A stretch of 64,000 nucleotides of DNA. Origin: Cylicocyclus nassatus (lineage: Eukaryota > Nematoda > Chromadorea > Rhabditida > Strongylidae). Under the pieces are notes generated by a model, which saw only the letters and a list, made by a program, of their open reading frames with translations, was not told the DNA's origin and did no database searches. The stretch spans positions 64,263,117 through 64,327,116 of the forward strand of contig CATQJL010000112.1 in assembly GCA_958299035.1 (NCBI GenBank), read 5' to 3'. Below are positions 10,386-23,500 of this stretch, in pieces. Numbering within the stretch: position 1 is the first letter of the stretch; every line of letters starts with the position of its first letter. Both the position numbers and the translations under genes were made by a program.

Positions 10386-13300
10386 ACAAGCAGTTTCAAA
10401 GTCATTTTGGCTAGTTCAGTGATCGAAACTCATCCATCAAAACTAGTGGCTTTCTCCTAAGCGGACATTTTTCCAAATGAAACTTTTTTCCAAATCCACT
10501 CATACAGATCCGTGACGAGCCGTTCGATTGCGCGTTTGTCTGATATAAAGCCATAAAGATTAAGTGGCGTAGGGTATGGTTTTGCCATTGGAGATGACGC
10601 ATTCTTGCACAACACACAAACTGAGAACCGCGTCGTCCTCGTCCTATAGTCGAACAGGATTCAGTGTCGCTCTTGCATCGTACAGCTTACAACATGATCC
10701 AGTTCGGGTTTTGATGGTTGATGGCGTTGAGGCTTTGCCAGCCACCCGAACCGTACGAATAGCGCTATAGCTCAATGCCGAGGACGAGTCTGTGTGTTAA
10801 ACTTACCCCTCTGCCCCCCCCCCTCGCCGCATCTCCCCGTTATGACGACGTTATTGTCGCGTCATGAACCACGTTCTCGAGCGTGACCGATTCTGGCTGA
10901 TCAGGCTCTCTTATACCGCATGTTTATTTAATGTAGACGTAGCGCTTCTTCACTCACTGCATCAGCATCTTACTTTCTAATCTTCGATTTCATAGAAATT
11001 CTTTCGTTGCAGATCAGGTGATTCCTTCTCCCACTTGCTCTGTCCAATGCTTGTAGATCACACTTCTTGCCTGCTTTCAAAAACGGTATTTTTTATAAGT
11101 ATTTGAAACTATGTCAACGTGGATAGCCTAAAACAGTCTTTTCTTATTGCAGTCAATATCAATCTATGACCCTCTCATATGAACAGTCATACTATTCCTA
11201 TCTGACTGCATCTTCAAGACCTACGCACTTTTTCCCAAGCACTTTAAAGTGCAAAGAATGTAGTTATTTATTGAGCCATTTCGTTCATTTCCTCCTAAAT
11301 TTCGGATTTTTATACTCTTTCTAGGACTTTTTTGGTAGAGAGGCCTAAAATTATACGAAGCCCTTTGAAAAATCGTTAATTTTCTTCTGTTTTCTTTGAT
11401 TTTCTTCTTTTCACAGACGATTGTTGACCCTGTATTTTGGGCTTTTTTTTGCAGATCTCCTTAGTTCGACCATCTCAGTCCAAGAGTCAAATACTATAGC
11501 TGATAGACTGTAAATTTGTAGTCTTTACACAGCAGCATGTTTCTCTCGTAAGTTGTATAATATTCAGAATAATTTTTAGGACTAGGAAAACGTGGAAAAC
11601 ATTCAAATTATGTTCTCCCACCCATCCTTACTCTTTTTCATCTGTTTTCGTTGATAAGAACTTTTGCTTGAATCTGACTGTGCAGCTGTAGCAGCGCCCG
11701 TTCTCAAGGACTTGCATCGAGAATTGTTTATTAGAAAAATCTATTCTTTCTAAAAAGAGGTAAAGAAATCAGTTTTCAACTAGACTAAAAATTCAAAACC
11801 TATAGTACCCTAACGGAGAAACTATATCATTGGAAATGCTGTCTTTATCAAGCAAACTTATTGCAAGACTTCAGATTGGAGTAGACAGATTTGACTCTAT
11901 CGATTCATATTATTCGACGATTCTCAAGAAGCATTCTGAAAAATCATCTTACAATCAGTGCTCATACGGTTATGCGAATCTTTTCGTAATCCATAATGAG
12001 ACATGTTGGTTGATGAAGTGGATCACAGGGATCTACTAAAACTGTAACTTGCCAAAATTTTGCAACATCTTGCAATGATCAGTTTTTGCAGTATACAAGT
12101 GGTTGAACAAAAAAGTGGATCTTGTATCGCGCATGAATGGATGAATTATGAAGTGGTTTTGTACTTTGTGTAACTGCACATCACGTCCAGGTAGCGCTCT
12201 GTTTGGCACGAGAAAGAGCAATAAAGCATCTACTTACACAGTTTGACAATCGACTGCAGGCCCCAAGAGATAACAGAGCGTCGTATATTTTGCTGAATCT
12301 CGAATTTCAATTGCTGTAGACTGAATTAGGCTTAATTTATAATTGCATAGGAATGAGTATAAAATCTGCGACATTTCACACGCACCAACGTTTTTGTTTC
12401 ATCCAATTCCGATCATTTGATATCTAGAAATTTCACTCATCGTGGATCATTGGATTAGATCCTTTAAATGATTCTACGACAGCTTCCCTACTTTGCTTCT
12501 GAAGGAAATGTTGACTTTATACATTGGTGGCATAAACAACTGCATTCAGCAAATTGTATCTTGGTATAGTGTTTTCGTAGCTTCTTCCCTTCGAAAACTA
12601 GCATCATTGCCATAGAGAAGAGTAGACTGATAAAAACACAGTTAATTGGACGCTTGGCTCAATAGAACTGCTTTTTGGACCAGATGTCTAGATTTGTGTT
12701 GAGAAAAAGAAAAGTCTGAGACTAGAGACTATCTTGAAATAATTTTATATGTTTGAATTCTGTTTTTGAAATATAAACAAATAAATCTTGAGTTTTATTG
12801 AAATGATTGATAAATCATGAAAAATAGACCACATTTGGTGAAACGGAGTGGATGCATCAATTATTATACTGCTGGGCTGATTGATTCAAATAATGATATT
12901 AGACCTAGGAAAAATTGTGCGGTGCTTGTCAAGACTTCTACTGCCCTATAATACCGAAAGTTTCAGAAAAGGGAAAGTGGCTGCCGCCATACCCCTAAAT
13001 TTCTCACAAAACTAATGCGGATACTTTCCAAAATTTAGAAGAATATTTTTATCAACAACTGAAAACGAGTAACTTGTCCAAATTTTACAGTATATTTTGA
13101 ATTTCAAAAAGGTTTTGCAGTATTTCTAGCGCTTGTAAAATGATAAACCTATAGCGGCCCTCATTCCAACAGTCGCTTCGTGTATTTGTTTCTGATCGTT
13201 CTAAAACATAATATATTTTGATAAAATCCTTAGTCTAACGAGATTGCAAGCCTATGATCCTCAAATGGTCGAGGCACGTTCTCAGCCAACAATAAGAAAA

Positions 13301-16270
13301 CCTTCTTGCGAGAAAATCTCAACGAAGTGCTCTCCAAGTCAAGTCCTTGTATTGTGCACAGAGTAAGGGTAAAACAGCCAGTATAAGCACAGACTCACTT
13401 TCATGTTGAAAAACGTCTTGCTAATAAAATTTGTTGTTGAAGAATGATTATTTCAAGTATAAAATCTTTATATTGAAAGTAGACATACACACATGTACTG
13501 AAACGAGGTTAAAAAACGGCTTTATTTTTATTCGGTCAAAATATCTCGGCAGCGAAGGGGCTACGAGCGTTTTTGGCTGCGGAATGACCTTAAAAAATTT
13601 CGTCACTTTACCCGTCTACATAAGGTGCCTTCAGTTCTCATAAGGGGAGCATCGTCATACCAAAAAAGACAGGTCTGAAAAAGAACGCTGTAAAGTTTTT
13701 GAGTTCTTGCTTCTTCTCTATCGGGGCCAGGGCCACTTGCGCCAGTACTAGTATTTTTTGTGATTGCCAAAGAATTGCTTAACATATAGAAACTAAGGTT
13801 ATGGGAAAAAGTTGGGTTTGAAAAAAAAGCAGTGATTATTTAGATTCGAAAATTAAAATCGAACAGAACTTATGCAGCAGCCTAATAGACACAATGAAAA
13901 TATAAAATCGTAGAAAGAATGATACAAAGACAGTTACACGTGGTAAGAAAGAAGGCCTTGTTCTGTTTGAGTTGCTCATAGCTTATTAACTGTCCCTTTC
14001 TTAACTGCACTTTCAATCAGCAGTAAAGCAGGCCGACGGAGATGTAAACAAAGAAAAATTCGGAAAAGGGTATAAATCTATTGAACCCATTTCAACTTCT
14101 GCTTTGGGTAGAGGAACAGTTAAGTTGGATTGATTTTTCACTGTTTGACTTGTGCATTTAACCCTGAGTTGTGTATGTAAACTTTAAGCTTATTTATTTC
14201 ATAGCAATTTTCATTTGTGTATTCATCCAACGTGCAAAAGCCATTATTTCGTAAGGTAAACGATCGTATGTCTGGTACGAGTGTGTTTGCTTTTTCTTCT
14301 TCAAATTGTGCTGTTTATGGCCATCAGCTATGTTGATTATGTTGGCAGTTTGTTTGCAGCCCGATGGTAGCAGAAAGACTACTACGTACTATACTACGTA
14401 CTCTACAATTTATGTACATAATGCTTTTACATAAACAGCACAGCAACATTTTTTTCCTTTTTTCTCTCATAACTTCCGCTGCTTTGTTGTTTTTCTTGCG
14501 TTCAAGCCTTAGCTGGAGGTTATGAATTGTGAAGTGGGTCCTTAAAATATTTCTAATTTTCAAGGGTGTGTTCCTCATAAAAGTTCAAACACTTCCTGTA
14601 AATCTTTTGACTTGGGCCCTCAATTCACTCGAGAAAAACTAGATTGAGGGAAAGAAGACAGCCAATGAAGTATTGACAAGCGTGACCGAGTAACTTGACC
14701 GCGAAATTGAAATCATTTCGGGACCATAGTGAAGTTCGGAATTTTGAATTTCTACTAATTCTTGTTCTTGTTCTTTGAACTATGCTCAAAATTTATGCCA
14801 TAAAGTAAAGCAAAATTATGTAATGAAAGGGGGAAAATGTAAATTTGTCCAGTAGCCGCCCTAGATTACTAGTGCTAATCTCAAAATATCATCAAGTCTT
14901 TGATCAAAATAATTTTATAAATATTCCTTTTCCGCAATCTTCGTCGCAAATTACATCCTAAATTTGGACTCGAGATTTTTCTACGTTTCCCATGTTTCTC
15001 CCATGAAAAAAGGATATCCAGCTTGTGAAAGTGGCAAACCTGTCGACCCAGCTGTGAAACAATTTGGAACGATTTGACAGTGGAACATTAGTTCCGATTA
15101 GCAAATGAATTGAAACAAGGCTGGTGGAAATCCTTTACTTTCGTCACATGGTTAGCATAGGGTGCTCTCCTTGTGGTTTATAGAAAGATTTTCTAGCTTT
15201 TATGTGTCATTAATTTATAGCTTCTCCTTTACAGCGTTATCTTGCTCTTTCTGCTCAATGACTATTACGGAAACTTACAAATTTCTTTACAGATTTAAAA
15301 AACTTGCTGGTCTCATTTACATTAAATTCAAGCAATAATCTTTCAAAAATTATGAATAGAACTCCAAGAGATATAGCCCAGTAGAATCATTACACTTCTT
15401 AACTATTCTTAACTATCATTACACTTAACTATCACGACACTTCGTAACTAAAAAGTTTGACACAAATTGTCTCACCGATTTGAAATGTAAAAATTAGTCA
15501 AAAAGCTCCTATTTTTTTCCATTTATGACATTAATTCATGAAATTTGTATCGGCAACAAGCTCGGAATTTGCTCCACTTGATAATTACTGTGCAATTCAA
15601 CTTTAAAAAATATGAAAAACTCAAGCTGTTTCTTTTATTTCTTTTGTATTTCCTTCTCGATACGTATAAAAAACTTTTTGGCAACTTTGTAACTTGCATG
15701 GGAAAATTTTCCACGTTTGAATTGCTCTTGTATCAAAGCTAATATTTCTAAAAGTTTAAGAAAATTTGTAAGTTGAAAACTTACAGTATCTCACTAGAAT
15801 TACAAAGACTTACAGTACCTCACACTAGATACAGAATTAAGAAATTCTTTAGATACAAAAAAATTTTAGGTTTGTGATGTCGCTGTTATTTACTCATACA
15901 CCGCTGAATTCATGTCTGTGAAGGTGAAAACGATGCCATAGGTAGCCTTCCGTCCCTTCACTACATTATCTGACTGATTCGCCCAATTTCTTTCCAGATT
16001 ATTGAAAAGTAAATGTTGAAAGTCTTGTTTCAAACTAATATTTTATCACAGAAGTTTCCCTCGTTTTCTTGCTGTGTTCTCCTGGTGTCCATTTTAGCTC
16101 CAGCCCAAACAGATAACTTTCTAGTTTTATATTCGTGTTTTCTTGTTTCGGTTACAGGCTAAGAACAGCAGCGAAAACGTACCGGTTCCTGTCCGTGGCG
16201 GTTGCACTGCCTATGAGTGCTTGTCTTATATATGTTGGTTGTGTGTGTGTAATCATGCCTGTTTGATGAC
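10386..16270. other. Gene-poor region, no supported gene
   Basis: All open frames here are short and lack signal peptides, known motifs or a consistent splice pattern. Repeat items noted: an AACAGAACTTATGCAGCAGCC element end near 13865-13890 (same TIR as the element at 34494-35414) and a partial copy of the 9.4 kb repeat near 13950-14060. The rest is AT-rich unique-looking sequence. Confidence 0.5.
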
Positions 16271-16276
16271 CACAAC

Positions 16277-16283
16277 TATAAAA
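16277..16283 (+). promoter_or_regulatory. TATA box candidate
   Basis: TATAAAA lies 36 nt before the ATG at 16319. The intact macin genes in this window show the same TATA-to-ATG arrangement, which lends some support. Confidence 0.35.
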
Positions 16284-16318
16284 AGCTAGAAATTCCGACA
16301 AAAGTCACACTATTAGTC

Positions 16319-16516
16319 ATGCGAAGCGTTCTTCGATCCACCTTGTTGGTTTTTGTTTTGATAAATTTCCCCTTTCGCAAGGGCATTTCATCAATCCTAA
16401 GCGAAAGCCATAGTAAAGCAACACCTAAAGCAGAACCAGAAGGGCAGTTTTCCGAAAATTTTACGAAAGAATCTCTTCTCAGCTGTACGACCGTCCAACT
16501 GAGTAATTGCGGCTAG
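16319..16516 (+). CDS. Possible small secreted protein, unknown
   Basis: A 65-codon frame begins with a basic and then hydrophobic stretch, MRSVLRSTLLVFVLINF, that looks like a signal peptide. It continues into a polar region with Ser, Lys and Glu and two Cys near the end (CTTVQLSNC). A TATAAAA sits 36 nt upstream of the ATG. I recognise no family. The frame could equally be the first exon of a longer spliced gene or a chance frame. It lies about 0.6 kb before the astacin gene on the same strand and could also be part of its 5' region. Confidence is low because only the leader and TATA support it. Confidence 0.3.
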   Translation: MRSVLRSTLLVFVLINFPFRKGISSILSESHSKATPKAEPEGQFSENFTKESLLSCTTVQLSNCG

Positions 16517-17111
16517 CTAGAGGATTTTCCAGAACCAACGGCCTTGGAAGCCTTTACGCTCCTCGAGTTTTTCTTTCTCGCTCAAACTCATGCCAATTTC
16601 CGTTCTCCACAAGCTGGATTTTGCCTAAAATTAGGATCCAAGTGACCGCAATCCAATTTCGGATGATGAAACATTCCTCTATTGATTGATTGATTTTTAT
16701 TTTAGCATTCTCTGCACTGTTGAAAATTTGAAATTTTTGTTGTAGCAAAATCGCTGTTATGGCATTTTATGCATTATCAAAACTTCCAACTCTATGTGGA
16801 GGGGAGGTTTTCCATCAATTGCAGTTTTTTCTTTTTGATCTATAGCCCGCTTCTCTCCTTGTAACCTCTTCTCCTTTCTTTTTCTTTCCTGGTCATTTTT
16901 TCTTCCATGAAAGTCCCATGTCACATTTGTTGCCTGTCATCCTATCTGAATCTTTATCTTTCCCAAAGTTTTCCTTTTCAAGAACTTCAAAAAACTGCAT
17001 TTGACTTTTGACCTTTATCAGCCTTTCTCTGTCTTTTGCATTTTCGATATTTTTATCGCCTTCGATTTCTCTCTCATTTTTTTCCATTTTCTTTTTTATT
17101 TGATTTTCCAA

Positions 17112-17120
17112 CAGTTTCAG
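17112..17120 (+). promoter_or_regulatory. Candidate spliced-leader acceptor of the astacin gene
   Basis: CAGTTTCAG preceded by a long T/C-rich tract ends 12 nt before the ATG at 17133. This is the position and consensus expected for nematode trans-splicing, or alternatively for a 5'UTR cis intron. No TATA is evident just upstream. Confidence 0.5.
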
Positions 17121-17132
17121 AATCAAATCGAA

Positions 17133-20100
17133 ATGCACTGCGTTACCATTCTACTAGCCAGTGTGATTGCAGTAAAGGTAAGTTTTAAGGGAGTGATATT
17201 TCCCATATATCAAAAAATTAAAAAAGTTAATGTAAAGCAAATTATAATTTGTTTTTACTTTGGCGTTAACTTCCGTAATTTCTGTTTAGTGCAAATTCAG
17301 AAACTTATTAAAAATTTTTTTACACCAGAATGCCCCAAAAACACGATTTTTACACAGCTTCTTTGAAATCACATAAATTTTTCGCTACACAAAACCAAAA
17401 AGTTGCTAAAAAGTATTTCACACTTTCAGGAATCACATCTTCTTTTTTTTTTTGTTCTTGGGCGTTATACGAAGGCTGAAATGAATTTTTTCCAGTTGAT
17501 AGGAATCCCAAAAATCATGGTTTCTGAATAGCAATATTTTTCAAACCATAAGCAAAAGCAAAAAATTTGATCAGACAAGCATGTTTTCTAACCTCAAATC
17601 AACATACTTCATTTTCGGAAAAAAAGAAAGAACAAAATACGCCAGAAAACTCCCTCTAAGATCGTATTAATCTGAGTTTATAGATTTTTACGAGAAAAAC
17701 TAGTTTTCTAACATGAGATTTTACACAGCTTTATGCTCGAAACTTGTGAATATATTATCAGAAAAACTTCCCAAAGAGAAACTGGATCGAATGATCTATA
17801 ATCTGATCAGTGAAATTTGGAATCATATTGCTCGCTGCTTAGCCATTTCCTTGCAATCGTGTTTTGCGACTGTCGCTGTAAGCTAATCTCTAGCAAAACA
17901 CATTTATGTGACTCATACGACCCGGTTGGCCCTCTAGTCTGAGGCCAATCTGGTTTTATGCTTAACCCCCCCCCCTCGTTTTCTGCTCTTACACTTATAA
18001 CTCGTTTCTATTGCGCTAATGGCACACATCAATCTAAGACGACGAGGTAGTTGCGGATAAAACGTGAGAGTTTGTGCTTGTGACGGAAGTTCTGAGACGA
18101 AACTTCGCTCTTCGACAGATGCAAAACGCATAGATTTGGGCCGGTTTAGTGTTTAAAACGGATTGGTTTTATGATTAATCCAATCAAAACATTCAAGTTG
18201 TATGTTTACCGAATCTTGACGCAAAAACTACAGAGGTTTGCAAGAAGCGCTCACTTCCAACGATCTGGGGGCCTGTATTGCTGAAATATGCTGAAATCGG
18301 TTGGGGCGTGATCACAAGAGTTTATTCGTTATTTAGATACAAGACCAGTACCGTATTCTTCACAAGTGTACCAGTCAGACTTCTCAAGTACGGTACTGGG
18401 CGAAAATTTAGAACCAATTTCTGCATGAATAAATCTTATGAACTGCCACATCCGGACGACCAGTCAGGTGATCTTCTCATTCAATCTCCAAACGATAGAT
18501 GGCATTATGTCTTGCATGGAAGGTATAAAAATTAGTCACAATTTTTCAGAAAATTACAAATCGTGCAAGAGACTAACTGTCGTATAAATATTAGCTTTAT
18601 GGCACATATACAATAAAACCGGTCTGAAAAAAATTGAAAAGTCTTAAACAACGAAATTTTTATATATATGCAGAAATACCAACGTTTTCTTAGACATGAA
18701 GGGTCGATTTTGAAACTATGTCCAAAAAATGCTGCACTATGCCAAAAGAGATTCTCAAATTTATGATCCAGGATTTAAGGCTTGAAAAGCCGGTTTTTTT
18801 TTTGAAAATAAAAATTGATACGGGCATAAAAATTCTGGTGCAGGTGTTTGTATTAATCTAATAGTTATCAGTCACACATCTCTGAACGCATATCGATAGC
18901 TGAAAAAGGTTAGAATACCCGTTAAGCTAATCTCAGGCACTCAACTCCCTGAAGAAGTGAGTTCGGAGTTATATAGTTCCCTTTCCAACTACATTTATTT
19001 AATTGATCTATATGGAATTTTCCAGAGCCAAGACTTCGCATCGTTACTTGGCGGGTTTCTTGGAGGAGGAGGAGCTGGAGGCGGTGGTGGTGGAAGTCCC
19101 TTAGGAGTAAGTTTTTGAAGGATCAATTTGACTTGACCTCTGTCTTATACTTGGTGTTAGGTTAGAAAAACATGATTGGGCAAATTTTTATATCAAGCTT
19201 ATTTTGGACAAACTACGTAATCAGCTAAATGTTTTTTTGAAATCTTTTTTTGTAAATCTTAATTCTTTTCTTTCTGCACACCCTGAGTATGAAGGAGTTG
19301 AGAACAGAGAAAGGGGAGAGGGAACGACAATCTAGCAAATATAGAGAAGCATCAGCTTTTATTCATCAAAATAATTATGATGACATAACTTAAGCGCAGA
19401 GTAGAATCCATGTTAATTTTGATTTTAGTCACTATTTCAGGGGATCTTGGCTAGTCTAGGAGGAGGAGGTGCTGGCGGAAAAGGAGGCCCTGATATTGCG
19501 AGTCTTCTGAATCTAGGTGGCGGGTTACTAGGAGTAAGTTGTAGGGTTTTTGGTTTACGAACTTTACTGGACTTTCTAATGTAATGATAATGATTCTTTC
19601 TTTCAGAAAGGAGGAGGCGGCTCACCATTTGCCCTTCCGGGAGCTCCAAATCCTGCACCAGCCCCAAGAGGAGGAGGCGGTATAAAAGGCCCTACTAACG
19701 TCGCCGTACCTGACTACTCGGAATACGAGGAGGAGACAGTTGTGAGCAGAAAAAATTCGAAGGGGGGGGGGGAGGGAGGGAGACTAGTAAAAAGTGCACA
19801 GCTGGCTGCTCATGAGGGCTGGTCGTAAAAAATTCTACACTTTATAAGAAGCAGTCAGAATCTTTTCACTAAAACAGAAAAGAATTTTTGGGAAGAAATA
19901 AAAAATCTAAAAAGGGTTTAGTTAGTTTCTGGAAGCCTACTATGTGTATCCAGAGCAGGAACTTTTTCAAGTTGGGGGGGGGGGGGGGAGGGGGGAGGGG
20001 AGATAAGTGGAGTGAGTACAGAGACTTTTCCCTAATGAAGAGGTGTGACGTCAGCTATGCCCTCGAGAGAAGTTTTTGGATCCAACTCTTGCAAACTTTT

Positions 20101-20511
20101 AGTCCTACTGTGAAAAAACAGGGCTTGTAGTGCAATTTTTCGTTCGATAAGTAGTTCTAGTTGGTCATGCACTCAATAACCCATCAAAACCATTTTCAAA
20201 AATTTCTCGACTCATTTGGTAATGCAAAAAAACATAAGGTATGCAAGACTTTCTTTTCAGGATGTAAAGCCACCACTGTCGCCAGCACAGAAGAAAAAAC
20301 AACGACAGAAAAAAGCAAGACAAGAGAAAGAGGTAAAAAAGTGCTTGTACTTTGCCACCAAATATGCTTGTTGCATGCTTGTAAAAAATCGATGATCGAT
20401 TTTTGTGTAACTAGTCACAGTCGCTGGAGAAAAAACACACTTTAGCGTCGAAGACGACAGCGTCAGAAGAAACGACGACAACAGCGTCAAAGAGCTCGTC
20501 AACAGCAAAGG
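17133..20511 (+). CDS. Astacin exons 1-6: signal peptide, Gly-rich and basic pro-region
   Basis: Exon 1 (17133-17177) encodes [15 protein letters not shown], a short hydrophobic leader. Exons 2-4 encode Gly-rich repeats with the phrases [24 protein letters not shown] and [13 protein letters not shown], then [12 protein letters not shown] and an acidic YSEYEEE. Exons 5 and 6 encode a strikingly basic Lys/Arg/Gln block (residues about 119-164). All introns here are phase 0, and exons 2-3 look like repeats of one Gly-rich module, suggesting exon duplication. The 1.85 kb first intron leaves room for a missed exon. Confidence 0.75.
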
Positions 20512-23500
20512 GTAGATTAGCTTGATACTAACATGAGTGCATAAATTTTGGCTTGACGCGAAGTTGCACAATTTTTTTCAAAACACACCGTTGTCGCTTC
20601 CGTTGGCCTTTTTTCGGTGTTACGGTAGGCATACGATTACAAGCGAAAACCTTAGATTTTGCTGCATTAAGCAAAAGGATTCATTACAGAATCAAAATTG
20701 TGAAGAAGATTAATTCAGCCTTTACTCAAAAGCTGCAAGTTATCGAATCCTGGCTCAAAATAATAATAATAATATTAAAATAATAATAATATTAATAATT
20801 TCGCGGTGGGATCCTTATCGGTACTATGCTAGGCATACTATAATCTCAAGCTTTGCCGAACTTAACTAAAGGGTTCTAGAACTCCGAATGTAAATAAACT
20901 GTGGAAAAAAATTTATTGGAAGCAACCAATTCCACCTCCTCGATTCTGAGAGAAATTGTGTCCCCCCCCCCACATCCAAATTATTATTCGAACTGCATTG
21001 TTATAGCTTGAAAATTTATTCGCTAATAGTCCGATAGCGAATGGTCGTCGTGTCGAATAACCATCATAAACATTTCGTTGAATCCTTTCGTCATTGAGAT
21101 TCCAAGAATTTTGATAGGAGGGGACAGGAGGAAGCATCCGAAATTTTGAAAAGAAATGGCGCTTTGGTCATGTCTTTGGGATATTTTTCAGTTCTCTCAC
21201 AAGCGTATTGCTAATCGCATCGTAATGTTCCAAGAATTTTTGGAGCCAGGTTGCTTTCACAAATTTCCACTTTGATAGACCAGTTCTTAATAAAGAAAGA
21301 GTACTAATAGCTTGTTGAGCCAAAATCAGAGCTTCATCAAAAATGATATGAAAAGTGCAAAATTACAAGTTCTTCTACTATATCTTTAGATGATAAATCA
21401 ACTAGAAAACCAGCAACAACGGTACAGTCAGCTGCAAAGGCAGCGTAATCAGGAGATAAATCGAAGAAACGTTTGTATCTAATTACCCCTATACCGCTTG
21501 CTAATAACCATTAATTTAACATTTCTACTCAGTTTTGGTGGAGGGCCCTGTCACTTGGTTTATATGCGGTTCAGTTACCCAAGCCATCGTGCTAAGACAT
21601 CTCAGACTTTTCTTCCAGCAAGCCGCTACCGCTACCACCGCTGCCACCACCAGCACCGCAGAGCCTGATGCGCTTCCTCCACCGAATAGCATGACATGGA
21701 TGCAAGGCGAGGGTCCTGAAGCGACTGCCAGTGAAATTGATAGCGACTACGACATGGTCGGTATGACGGGTCCGGGTTCGTCCGCACCCTCGGCAGGTGC
21801 ACCTCCACCACCACCTGCAGCATTCACCCCAATCGGACGTGGGTGATAGAAAAAATGCTTTGTTGTAAATTTTACACGATCTCACTTCTGTTTATTTGTA
21901 TAGCGGAATAAACACTTCCACAACTCTCATCACTTTGTCAAAATCGATAAATCAATATATTGGGGTCAAGGTTTACTCAACAATGTTTTGTTCAGGCAGT
22001 GCACAACGAGCACCTAATCCGGTATACCATAATCCACGTGCACGAACGTTTGTCGTACATGAGGCAACGCTCCCACCATTGAGGTGAGCAAATGTGTTGC
22101 TTTGAAAAAAATCGATTAGGGTTTCTCTCAAACACTTAGAATATTCACGAGACCGCTGCTTGAAAATTTCGGGCTAGAAAAGTAGGAAGAGAAAGTAAGA
22201 GAAAAAGAAATAGTATAGACAAATATGGCACAGGTTCTAAATTTGATTTGCAGAACAATCAGAATAAATTCTCTAATAGATAAAGAGAAATTGCGAGATT
22301 CCGGACTCCAATAATTCTCGAAATCTGATGCTCAGACCCTTTAGTATGCTTATCGTAATTGCATGAAGGTCCTGCCTTGAATAATTAATTTTTTCTGAGA
22401 ATCAATACTTATGCAGATTTTCGTTAAATGATTGCAAATTTTTGAGTAGCTGTTTTCACTGAAAAGTCGATATTGCATCTACACTACCGTTTAAAATTTG
22501 CCAAAATTGCTCCTTTTTGGGCCTAAAAGAAGTATTTGATATTTTGCACAACATTAGATCTCACTTCCACTTGCAGCCTGATAGCAGCCTTATCTGATTA
22601 TTAGTACCACATATGATGTACATGCAGAAATGACAATAAAAAGCATTTGTGAAGAAGGATCAGATGCAAAAAATTGTCCCTAATGCCATGGTGTTGGCCA
22701 TTTTCTGGACAATTCTTGAGACGTTTGCCCAATCGAAAACTGAAAACCTAGAGATATTGCCAGCAGCATGGTAGCTGTATTCCTTCGATTTTGGCTGAAA
22801 TTTGAGAGGAATGTTTTTTACTAGTACTGGAAGTCGTCCACACATTTTACTCGTGGTTGAACGATTTCGAAATCGGGAGGATTAAAGACAGCTAGGTAAC
22901 TTAAATGATGGGGACATGTAGCTTCTTTCGCTTTTCTAGATAGTCATTATTACAACTAAAAGTCCGTGACTGCGTCGAAAGAATCACTAAAAACTCAAGC
23001 TTCTATCCAATATGATATATGTAAAGTGACCAATTTTTCGTTACGACTCCCTCCGCATAAAATTTTTAAGGAATGTCACATATAAGCGCTTTTGACACTT
23101 CGTCAGCAATGAGTCGCTAAAATTACTTTGAACGACATTTTATTACACAGTTCTGTTGTTCGAAAAGTATTTCCAGGGTCTACCCACCTCACCTGATCCA
23201 GCCACCTCGACCACCACAGCCACCTCAGCCATTCATTCAGCAACCTCCACCACAGTCATCTCAGTTCATCCAACAGCCTCAACCTCCGCCATTCGTTCCC
23301 CAGCCACCACCACCACCGCCTACTCCTCCGCCATTCATTCCGCAGCCGGCACCGCCACCGCCTACACCTCCGCCATTCGTTCCGCAGCCGCCACCGCCAC
23401 CTCCGCCCACGCCTCCGCCGCGGTTCCCACAACCGGCAGCGAAGCCTTTCTGGAATTGGGCACCACCTCTTTCGATAATTGCGAGTACGGTAGCACCGAT

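Noticed and set aside
20257..20571. 104-codon minus-strand frame with hydrophobic stretches
   Set aside because: It is antisense to the Lys/Arg-rich astacin exons 5 and 6, which create Ser/Phe/Leu-rich frames on the other strand.
21592..21885. Cys/Arg-rich minus-strand frame
   Set aside because: Antisense shadow of astacin exon 8; no leader and no independent support.
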